From contig JANTQA010000033.1 in the NCBI GenBank assembly GCA_027625915.1, positions 10,044,001 to 10,108,000 of the forward strand: 64,000 nt of DNA, given 5' to 3'. A program made the position numbers and the translations under genes. This stretch comes from Anaeramoeba flamelloides (lineage: Eukaryota; Metamonada; Anaeramoebidae). Within the stretch, counting starts at the first letter, position 1. Each line of letters starts with the position of its first letter. A model generated the notes under the pieces. The model was given only the letters and a program-made list of their open reading frames with translations. It was not told where the DNA came from and did no database searches. Below, one piece after another: positions 47,405 through 57,022 of the stretch.

Positions 47405-47602
47405 CAGTCAGTTATACTTTTAAGGCACAAATTTTCAACGAAATTTAAGGCACAATAAAAATCTCAAATTAAGGCACAAAATTTGTAATTTTATTTTTTA
47501 CAATTTATTTTTACTAGAATTTTGATTTTGTGCCTTAATTTGAGATTTTTTTTGTGCCTTAAATTTCGTTGAAAGTTTGTGCCTTAAAAGTGAAACTGAC
47601 AG
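47405..47602. mobile_element. CAGTCAG MITE, copy 4
   Basis: 198 bp flanked by TA (47403-47404 and 47603-47604), the same length as copy 1. Both arms retain all three TTAAGGCACAA motifs. The terminal base order differs slightly at the right end (GACAG). Confidence 0.9.
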
Positions 47603-48409
47603 TAAGCATAATTTTATTGTTTCCTATAAGTTGTTAAGAAATGCCAGAAAATAATTAAATATAAAATCCGATAAAGTTAATGTTATTTACAATGAATAAT
47701 TTTGAAAAATCATCTAAAAAAATATTAATTTTTACATTCTTAAAAATAAGTTTTTTTTTTCTTTTTTTAAAAATGAAATTAGTAATTTCATTTTTTTCTC
47801 CTTTCAAAATTCACGACAAGTAGTAATTTTTTCTGAAAAAAGAGATAAAATTCTTTTTTTTTTTTGTAAATTTTTTTTTTTTCAAAGAAACATAAAAAAA
47901 AAAATATGCCCGTTATCAAAATTATATTTAAACAAAGAAAATAAATTTTCCTTTATTTTTAAACTTTACTGGTAATACTAAGATTATTTTTTTCAAGATA
48001 AACAACATACCCTAACTTCAAATTCTTTAGTCTAATTTATTTACTTTTGATAGAACTTCTCAGATTTTTCAAAGCCTATTGTTAAGAAAAAAAAATTTTT
48101 TGAGGGGTAAAATTTTTAAATGTTGGGAAAAAATTTTTTGGTTTGATTGATTTTGAGATGTTTGAATTTATATTAATTGTAAATAACACTTTTAAAATTA
48201 TAAATTCGTTTAATAACATTATAATATAGAAAAAAAATAATATGAATGATAAATATATGGGGCCCTTAGTTACTAAGGATTTAGAAAAAATAGAGTAATA
48301 TTTTTGTTTTAACTCTATTTTTATGATCCTGGGAAATATAACCAAAGTTTCATCAGTTTTCAAGAATCAAAAAAAGTAGGAAAAATCTTTTAATTTTTAC
48401 CTCTATTGT

Positions 48410-48960
48410 TTAAAAATTCTTGAAAGGTCAATAGTATTCCCGAGGTTTTCCACATTTCAAAATAATAGGTAAAATATAAGATTTTACTCTTGTGAATTCT
48501 TGAAAATTAAACCCAAAGTGCCAGATTTTTTTTTAATTTTATGAAATAAACCGAAATGTTATATAATTTTCTCTTTATATCAAAAAATAAAAAAAAATCT
48601 AATGGTTGTTTTCTTGAAATAATTCAAAGTCTCAGTCAAGTGGTTAGGTTTTCTTGGGTTTTTCTGTTTTATATTTAAAGTGTTCTATGTTTTTTGAGGT
48701 TTTCAATTTTATTTGTAAAATCTATTGTTTTTCTAAATAAATGAAAACTCAAATAAAAACATAAAGAAAATCTATTGATTTTTCAAATAAAATAGAAAAC
48801 TCAAATAAGCCTAACAAAAATCAATCAATTTTACAACCAAAAAGAAAAACTTTAGAAAAATTTAAGATGGTTTTCCAGAATTCAAAAGAATTATTTAAAA
48901 TCAGAGAATTTACTCTAACCATTCAAATTCTGGAAAACATAAAGGATATATTATTTTTTT
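48410..48960. repeat. Foldback repeat with subrepeated arms (copy 3)
   Basis: The left part has TTTTATTTGTAAAATCTATT and GTTCTATGTTTTTTGAGG. The complements follow at about 48740-48830. The outer hairpin pairs GATTTTACTCTTGTGAATTC with GAATTCAAAAGAATT and CTGGAAAAC. It shares its parts with the repeats at 0 and 25 kb. Confidence 0.65.
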
Positions 48961-50212
48961 TTTTTCAATTTAAATCAAAAAAAAAAAATCTCTAATAATT
49001 AAAAGAATTTATTTCGTTATTTGGCACGGTTTCAAAAATTTACAATACATTTAAAAGATAATAAAATTACCTATTCGGTTTGAAAAAAAAAAAAATATTT
49101 TTACAATCAAATTTATAAAAAAACTCTTACTCAGAAATGAGATTTTACCAGCTTAAGTTTTGAAATATCATAAATATTATTTGTTGTTCACATATCATTT
49201 ATTAAATAAAAATTATAATTTTAATTATGCTATCAACAAGTAAAAAATTAGCAAAACATTAATCTTTTTTTTTTTTTACTATTTTTTAATGATCAAAAAG
49301 TGTAAACAATATTTCAAAATTTTTCAAGTTTTTTTTTTTTGATATTTTGTCTTTTTTATAATAATTGATTGTTTTATGGGATGTTATAAAGTGTTATTAA
49401 AACTTTTTAAAATATTTTATCTGTAAAAATATAAGAAAACTATATAATAATGGATTGTGTGCTGGGTTAGTTTGTTTGTTTTTTTTTTTTGATTTCGGAA
49501 AAAGTATTTTCAATTTTTTTCATTTTTTTCGACTTCGAATCACTTCTTTTCTTTTGTAAATTTAATAAAAGGCAACAAAAAATCTCAAAAATATTGATGA
49601 AATTCTTTTTTATAATACACAATTTGGAAAAGTATCATCATTAATGAAAAGACAAAATTTTATCTTCAAAACTTTTTAAAGATATTCAAAGCCTACCGTA
49701 AAATTTGACAGGTAATAAATTTACTTTTTTGTCTTTGTTAAATACACAAAAAAAAAAAAATTGGGTATTCGATATTACATAATTTTATAGTTTACCAAGG
49801 GTTTTTTTAAAAAAATTCTCGTGATTTTTAAATAATCTAATAAAAAAAATCTTGATGTTTATGATAAAAATTCTAAAATCCAAAACAAAGTTTTCAAAGA
49901 TCAAAAGATAGAATTTAATAATTTCTTTGAAATGGTCCTAGCTTTTGATTTTTTGTTACTCGGAAATTGAAGATCCACAAAAAATGTTAAAAATATTTGT
50001 ATTTTGATGATCATTAAGGAGGTTTGGAATGAAAAAATCGAATTTTGTAATTTTTTTTAGAATAGAAATTTTTCTGTTTTATAAAATTCCAGGGGTTATA
50101 TTCGGTCGGTGTGTCCATAAAGTCCTGTCAGGGAGAGTAAAGTGTGAGAAATAAAATGAATTTTCTGTTAATCATAGATTTCAAAAGAGGGTTGGAATAG
50201 TTTTTTTATGAA

Positions 50213-51203
50213 GAATGACTAACCCCGAAACAGAAAAATAAGATTATCTTGAATTGGGTGTAATACCAATTAATTGTGGTTATTAGTTGATTGATCTTGG
50301 ACTTTGTATTAATTGTAATGTTAGTGAAAAAAAAAAGTGAATTTATTTATTTTATTTTTCAAAATCTGAATTCAAGAGTGCAAGACTAATATTCTGGGAG
50401 GTTGTTTATTAACCAATTTTGATTTTTGGGTTTTGAATACAAATATTAATTTTGCCTTTGACCTATTTAAGTCAAAGAAAAATAAGTTTTTTTGCATTTC
50501 TTTCTTTTTTTCTTATCTTTGTTTAGAAATAATTTATTCTTTTCATTTTTTAAAGAAAAGATATCCTCTGAACTGTAATCCTGCCTCCATTATAGTTAGG
50601 ACAAAAAACCCTAAATACAATTTTAGGATTTCAGGCAAACAGGCTGTAATTTTGTTGAATCACCTCTTCTCAACAATAAAAAATAAAAGAAAAATAAGTT
50701 TTTTAAAAGCTCAAAATATACCAAACCTTAATGATAAATTTCAATTTTACAAGTCACTACTGTTAATTATAAAATAAAAAGATGAAAATTTTCATTCAGC
50801 TTCTTTCTAAAAAAATCACATTCCAAGAATTAAAATACATCATCAAAGTTCACCAAATTTTAAAAACAGAAATTCATAATTTAAGCTTTCTTTTAAGAAC
50901 TAAAAAATTTGAATAGGTTACTAACTTTACAAATCTTTTTTTGGAAAGCTGAATGAAGATTTTGTTCAATTTATTTAACAACAAATAGTAATCACAATTT
51001 ATTTATATGTAAATTGTCTTCCAACCTCTTAACCTTACACTCTTGAATTCAGATTTTGAAAAACAAAATAAATAAATTCACTTTTGATTTCACAAACATT
51101 ACAATTAATACAAAGTCCAAGATCAATCAACTAATAACCAAAATTAACTTTTACTACACCCAATGCAAGATAATCTTTTTTCAAATTTGATGGATTGATA
51201 ACC
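50213..51203. mobile_element. TTAA-type element with a nested MITE
   Basis: About 991 bp between TGAA (50209-50212, one change from TTAA) and TTAA (51204-51207). Terminal arms of roughly 150-190 bp are inverted and well conserved: TTGGGTGTAAT, GTTATTAGTTGATTGATCTT, GACTTTGTATTAATTGTAAT and AATCTGAATTCAAGAGTG. A MITE A copy occupies 50760-50988. The 114-codon frame at 50433-50777 is internal and has no recognised domain. Confidence 0.75.
50760..50988. mobile_element. MITE family A, copy 5, nested in a TTAA element
   Basis: 229 bp flanked by TA (50758-50759 and 50989-50990). The left arm reads CTGTTAATTATAAAATAAAA and then TTTTCATTCAGC. The right arm ends CAACAAATAG. It lies wholly inside the 50213-51203 element. 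Confidence 0.8.
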
Positions 51204-52054
51204 TTAATTAAACCTTTATGTAAATGTTTTAAATTTTTTTTTCTTCTTTATCTTTTTATCAAATTATTTTACTGACTGATGAGAAAGATTTAGTTGGTTT
51301 AAATCTCAGAAAAGTTTTAGGTAACAATATTTTTCTTATGTTCTTTAATATTAAATGTTTTGAAAGTTATCGAGTTATAGAAAAAGGAAGGAGAAGTAAT
51401 TAATATTTTTACCTTTTATTTAACTTTTATCGTAATTTTTGATTTGTGAAAATTCCTTGAAAAATATTAACAAAAGCAAACTCTGTAAATCCTTTTTTAG
51501 TTTCAATGGAGATAATCCCAATTTGTTAAAATTGAATTTATGTTAGTCTCTGATCTTGGAAAAAATTTTTGTTAGGGTATTTTCCCCATTTTTTGTCACA
51601 AATAAAATAAAGTTATCAAAATTCATAGTTATTAAGTTAATAGATTAGTCAGTTTTTTTTTTTTTCATGCCTTTGTAATTATACAAATTAAAATTTTTAC
51701 AAAATATTATTCATCATTCAACAGAAAATTTATAACTTTTATCATTCCTTTCCCCTATTCAGAAGATTTTCAAAAAGAATTCCACTCAATTGTCAAAAAA
51801 ATTTGCCTCATAAAAGTTTTACAAATAAAAAAAATATTACTGATTAATTTTATTTTGCTTTTTCAGACAATTCATTTCTCTGAAAATCTTAGAATGAAAC
51901 AACAACAACAGTGAACTGTGAACACGTATAAAATAATTTTTTCGAATATTTAATTGTTTTAAAATTATTAATTCTACATATTTTTTGATCATTTCTTTTT
52001 GTTTTTTCACTTCAGGAAAAACACTCTTCGAGTTTTTTTTTTCTTCATTAAGGG

Positions 52055-53461
52055 ATGACAGTACTTCTTGAGCAGTATATCTATTCTCTTGAAGAAAACA
52101 ACATTGTTGATGAGTTTTGTGTTGATAGAGAAACAAGATATTTCCATTTTGATACAAAGGAAGCCAATCGAAAACTGAGATCCTTCATTCTTAATAAAAA
52201 TAAAAACCGTATCTCCTTCCAACATCTAATCAATTCAAACGGTCTACACAACCTTCAAATATCACTTAGCATGCACTATTGCCAAGAGTACAATTTCTTT
52301 TCCTTATTTCAAAATGATAAAACACAAAGTCAATTTTAAATTTTTGAAATGTTTTCATTTTTGTCATCTTCTTTTCCCTCCTTTTAAAATCTGTTTAACT
52401 AGCCTAAACTTTGACCAAATCATTCAAAAATCGCTCGACAATAATTCCAAGCTGAAAAATCAAAACAAATGGAACAAAACTTTGAAAAAAAAATTCATTA
52501 AAGAAAGGTATTAATTTATTTCCATTTCCATTTCCTATTTCGATTTCAATTTTGTTTCCTTTTCCCTTCTGTATCCCTTATTAAAGGAGTGACCAAGAAT
52601 CTGAATCAATATCTTTACTGTAGTCAAAATAAAACGTGCAAAAAATTTAATGCGTGTTTACAAAGAAAAAGCGTGTTTTTTTGTTATAGAAGACCCACAC
52701 ATCAACTAATCAAATAAACCGACAATAAACCCTAATTAAATATGGTATTGATTTCTTCTAGTTCTAATATTTAAATAGAAATTCTAAAAATGAAGGATCA
52801 AATTAGAAAATTTATCTCAAAAAATGGAGTAAATTTTTTTGAAAATTTTAATTTATCAAAAAAACAAAAATAGAAAAAATTAAGATTATTACGAAAAATT
52901 CGAAGTATTTGCATGAATAATTTAAATTTTACTGAAACGAACCAGACCTTTACTTTCAAAATTCATTTGAACTTAGGTATACTATTTGGTAGTTGATTGG
53001 ATGTTGCCTTGATATAAAAAAAAAAAAAAGAACGGATAATATTTTGAAACTCGGATTATAGTCTTTTTCCACGTATTATTTTGATCACTGTATATTTGAG
53101 AAAATTTCTTTTTCTATTTTGATACTGGATCCTTTTCGATGTTTTTCATTTTAAGGTTATACATTTGGGAATTTATAATTTTCTTTTGATCACCTTTTGG
53201 TGAGTTTAAAAGACAATTTCTTTTTGCTTTCATTCTTTGCTTTGTTGGTTGCCAGAAAATATTCTTAAATTTTTTGAAAAATTTCATTCTTTTCTTCTCT
53301 TTTTACCGTTTCCATCCCATAGCAAGCATCTCCGCAAGTTTCAAAAAGTCTTTAATTCCTTAACTGATCTCGAAAAAATTGCAATTGGTCTCGGGAAGGA
53401 AATTCCCGATCTTTCTGTTGATATGATTTTGAAACTAACAAAGTTGAAAAATCAGAACTAA
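52055..53461 (+). CDS. Possible three-exon gene of unknown function
   Basis: Exon A 52055-52287, exon B 52403-52507 and exon C 53326-53461 join in phase. The introns are GT-AG, of 115 and 818 nt (donors GTACAA and GTATTA; acceptors AACTAG and CCATAG). The product is about 157 residues. Exon A encodes YSLEENNIVDEFCVDRETRY and on to MHYCQ. Exon B encodes LNFDQIIQKSLDNNSKLKNQ and a basic stretch. Exon C encodes KVFNSLTDLEKIAIGLGKEI and ends TAA. The mixed composition and better GC content look coding, unlike nearby frames. The 5' end is uncertain; earlier exons may exist near 51265-51575. The second intron carries a copy of repeat F. I do not recognise the family. No TAATCATTTTT box is present, so it could also be a pseudogene remnant. 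Confidence 0.4.
52612..52830 (+). repeat. Dispersed repeat F, copy 3, in an intron
   Basis: Closely follows 15825-16045 (CGTGCA, CGTGTTT, GTGTTTTTTTGTTATAGAAG and TTCTAAAAATGAAGGATCAA). It lies in the second intron of the possible gene at 52-53 kb. Confidence 0.6.
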
Positions 53462-53589
53462 TTTTATGTACAAATATTTGTATTTGATGTAAAAACCCTT
53501 TTCGTAAATAAAGTAAAACAAAAAAAACTGTTTATTTTAAATAATTTTTTAATTTGTTCTTTTGTTAGGATAACCTTGCAGACGAATAA

Positions 53590-53760
53590 AGGTAGTGTTT
53601 CAAATGAAAAACAGTATTTCTTTTTTCAAGAAGACTCACACACCAAATGATCATAGAAACAATAATATAATACAACACTGATTTCTTTAAGGTCTGTTAT
53701 CAAAAGAAAATTGAAAAAATTGAATGATTAAATGAAAAATTTTTCTTCAAAAAGTGATTA
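53590..53760 (+). repeat. Dispersed repeat F, copy 4 (diverged)
   Basis: Retains GTGTTTCAAA, 'AGAAGACTCACACA', 'GATCATAGAAACAATAATA' and a late 'TCTGTTATCAAAAGAAAATT' block in the same order as the other copies. Confidence 0.45.
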
Positions 53761-54589
53761 GATATGACCTTAATAAAATTAAGCACTACTTTTTTCTGAT
53801 TAATATTTTTCCAAATCCAGCATAATAACTTAATTCAATTAACCACTAGGATAATTTTTTTAGAAGAAAAACACTCTCAACTTTTGAATATCAAAAATAT
53901 TTTTTGAAATTAGTGTGCACTTATTAATTTTTTTTTCAAAAATTGGTGTTGAGAAAAGCTTGAAATCAAAGAATAAGTTAATATATTAAATTAGAATGGT
54001 TTTCCAGAGAGTTTATCTTTTTAGATTAACTTTTTTTTAATTTTGCCATTTGAAACTAAAAAAAAATATTTGAAGACCAAATTAGTCCCTTTTGTGAAAA
54101 GAAAATTTCAATAATTTAGAATTTGTTTTAGTAAAGGAGTTAAAATAAGAGAGTGTATCTAAAAATATACATAATTTCAAGTGTGAATTCAATGATTTTG
54201 GCAAAAAATGTTTTCAAGAAAAAGTTAAATTGAACCTTTATTTATTTATATTTTTTCATTTAGTTTTTCAATTTTCCATTTTTTTAAAGGAAAGTATTTG
54301 ATTAGTTTTTCGTTTTTAGTGTTTTTTGGGTCGTAGGGACATATTAAAACAAAAAAAAAAAAAAAAAAAGTTTAAGGCATACTATTAAAAGGAATCAATT
54401 TTAAATATAATTTTTATATATTTGTTTCAAAAAAGTGAGGAATTTTTAAGGGTGTTGTATTTTATCAAAATAAAAAGAAATCTTGTTGGGATACTGATAA
54501 ATTCGAAATAAGATACTCAATTTTTTCTGTTCAATTTCCCTATTTTAAATGGTGAGCAAAGTTTTCAAAGAAAGAATTGTTATGTTTAA

Positions 54590-55336
54590 GGGATTGTCGT
54601 CTACCAAGGAGAAGCCTAGGAACAAAGTATGTTGTTATTGGGTGTAACAACATTAGTGATACTTGGTTCAAATGTCTCTAAAAAATCTCAAAGTCAAGTA
54701 GTAATATTTGTTGATTTCATCAATGAAAAATGATCTATGTATTAGTAAAAAAAACAATAATTTCAGAATAAAATCTGCATTTCGCCATAAATTTAAAGGT
54801 TGAATTATCAATATAAAGACTACTAAGTCACAAAATATCTTTCTTAAATTTGTGGCGAAATATAGATTAGTTGCTAAAAAATTCGTTTTTTTTTCTAAAT
54901 TAAATAATTAACAAATAAATTTTTTTGACTATTTATTTCTCAAATCATTGAAATATATTGATGCTACAATTACCTTTATCAAAAGCAAACAAAAATAACC
55001 AGTCTTTTTGCTTTTATTTTGATGATTATTGGGTTAATCTTTGAAATTAAAAAATTATAAAAATAGTTACTTTTGGAGGTTCTAAATCTAAATTATTAAA
55101 TACCAGAATACTGTATTTTGGGTTTCTATTTTTATATTTGGAAAAGGAATTAAAAAAAATTTGTTCGAAATGAAACTTTTTTAATAGTGATCATTGGTAA
55201 AAAATGTAATAATTTATTGAGCAATAAGATTTATAATAGATTTTTTCAAGCTATTTGAGCCATAGTGCACTAATACCATTTACACACAATTACAACATAC
55301 TTTAATGATTGGTAAATCTAGGGTGACGCTAATCCC
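54590..55336. mobile_element. TTAA-type non-autonomous DNA transposon, copy 2
   Basis: 747 bp with exact TTAA on both sides (54586-54589 and 55337-55340). The termini are GGGATTGTCGTC and the complement GGGATTAGCGTCACCC. It is the sister of 38561-39312 and preserves the left target site that copy 1 has altered. Non-coding throughout. Confidence 0.85.
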
Positions 55337-56159
55337 TTAAATCCAAATAAACATTGTAAATAACTTGATTTTTGAGATGTTCTACTTTTGAAACGTAAGG
55401 CTATCAAAATTTATCAAATAGAGAATGAATCAAATTTTTTTTAATATTTTTAGGCTTTTAAAAGTATTAAAAAAAATTTTTTTTTCTAATTTGTGTTTTG
55501 CTTATGTTAAGGATGAGTTAACCCCATCATAACAATTTATTAATTTAAGTCTATTTTTTGAATTCAAAAATCCCCCATCTTTCCAGTATAAAACCAAAAA
55601 AAGGAGATTATTATTTTTATTAACAATTCGGATAGTTCTTGAAAATGGTATAATATCTTTTTAGTTTTATGTTGGAAAGTCTTGATTTTGAATGATATTT
55701 TTTTTTTATTTTATTATTTTGAATTATTAATATTCCAAATCAAATCTCGGCTAATAACATTAATTAGAGGTATAGGTGATTAAAAAAATCAAAAAACGAT
55801 AGCTTTTTACAAAAATTTATCAAGGAAATTTAGATCTATTAATCAATTTTTTCATTTTTTTAAAGTTTGAAAAAACGTTGTTTTCTGGTTTTCATACAAT
55901 TAAAAAAAAATGCAAAAAAATATTCAATTTTGAGAAGTTTTTTTAACAAACTTTTTCGTCTTATCTACATGAATCATTATAACAATTTTAATCATTTTTG
56001 GAATAAAAAAATTGCTTTTGAATTTTGAGTATAAAATTACTTAATTCGAAAATATCTTTAATGAAATTTGATTTTAAAAACTCAAATTTCATCTATTAAC
56101 AAAAACATAATTTTAAAGCAAAATTTTGTAAACGACTATAAAACTTTAATAATAAAATC

Positions 56160-56695
56160 TGTTTCAGTTAAGGTTCCCAACATTTTTTTTCAAATATCAA
56201 ATTTTTTTATAATTGACCTTTGAAGAACAAATAAGAAATAATTAGAATAATTCACTTCAGGGAATAGTTAATATCTGTATGAAGTAAAACTAAACAATCA
56301 AAAATATTATCTTAAGAAAATTGAAAAATAGAAAATTCTTAGCCCCTATTGAGCAAAACAAAAAAGTTCATTTTGATCTTCTATTGAAGATCCAAATAAA
56401 ATTCCAAATAGAAATAAATATGATTTTCTCTACAATCATTTTCAAAGTTTCAATAACATTAAAATAACACGTTTTTACCAAGTGACTATCGATCTTGTAA
56501 TAAAAAAAAATTTGCAAAACAATTAGGTGATATCAAAAAAAAATCGAAAAAGGTGATGACAAAAGAAGAAAAAATGATATCAATTTTGAAATTTACAAAA
56601 GTAATTTTTTTTCTTCTAATATCCAAACCCTTTAAACACATGTAATTCACCATCTACAACTGGGCCCATTTGACTGGATAATGGTTTATTTAGCC
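56160..56695 (+). repeat. Dispersed repeat C, copy 4
   Basis: Starts TGTTTCAGTTAAGGTTCCC and ends ACAACTGGGCCCATTTGACT followed by GGATAATGGTTTA. It has the full block order of the family and no nested MITE. Confidence 0.65.
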
Positions 56696-57022
56696 ACTTT
56701 AAAAAATCAGAAAAAAAAACAATAAAAAAGGTTATAACAATAGCCTTTGATTTTAAAATTTTGTTGAAATAGGCTGTATTAGGTTATACTGAAAATTCCC
56801 AATATTTATTTTTATAATATTTTATTATTATTTTAATTAATAATAAAATAAAAAAAGAATAAATAATAAAATAAAATAAATAAATAATTATGATTAACAC
56901 TTTAACAATTATTAAATTGATTCAAGGGATTTCTAATTTATAATAAAAATTTTAAATTTCTTTGAGGGATTACTAGATAAAAAAAAAATAAAAAATGAGA
57001 AGATTTATTATTATAAACCTTT

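Larger units (their letters stand above)
44348..52054. other. Large intergenic region rich in small DNA elements
   Basis: 7.7 kb without a firmly supported gene. It contains two TTAA-type elements, four CAGTCAG MITEs, the third foldback repeat, a nested MITE A and microsatellites. The frames at 44831-45013 and 50433-50777 lie inside TTAA elements. Short protein-like stretches at about 51265-51320 (LTDEKDLVGLNLRKVLG) and 51340-51400 (FNIKCFESYRVIEKGRR) could be upstream exons of the 52-kb gene or remnants, but I cannot join them confidently. Confidence 0.45.
53462..57022. other. Intergenic region before the phosphatase gene
   Basis: Holds repeat F copy 4, an A run near 54350, TTAA element copy 2 and repeat C copy 4. 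No gene is supported. The tract after 56700 is very AT-rich up to the phosphatase 3' end. Confidence 0.5.

Noticed and set aside
1-48960. Regular 24-kb spacing of the foldback repeats as a functional periodicity
   Set aside because: Only three points, one cut by the window edge; chance cannot be excluded.
50433-50777. 114-codon open frame
   Set aside because: It lies inside the TTAA element and runs into a nested MITE; no domain is recognised. It is more likely element sequence than a host gene.
51837-52157. Minus-strand frame with NRYTAQEVLSSL, resembling the end of a protein kinase domain
   Set aside because: No other kinase motif was found on that strand nearby, and the plus strand of the same stretch has a better-supported spliced reading.
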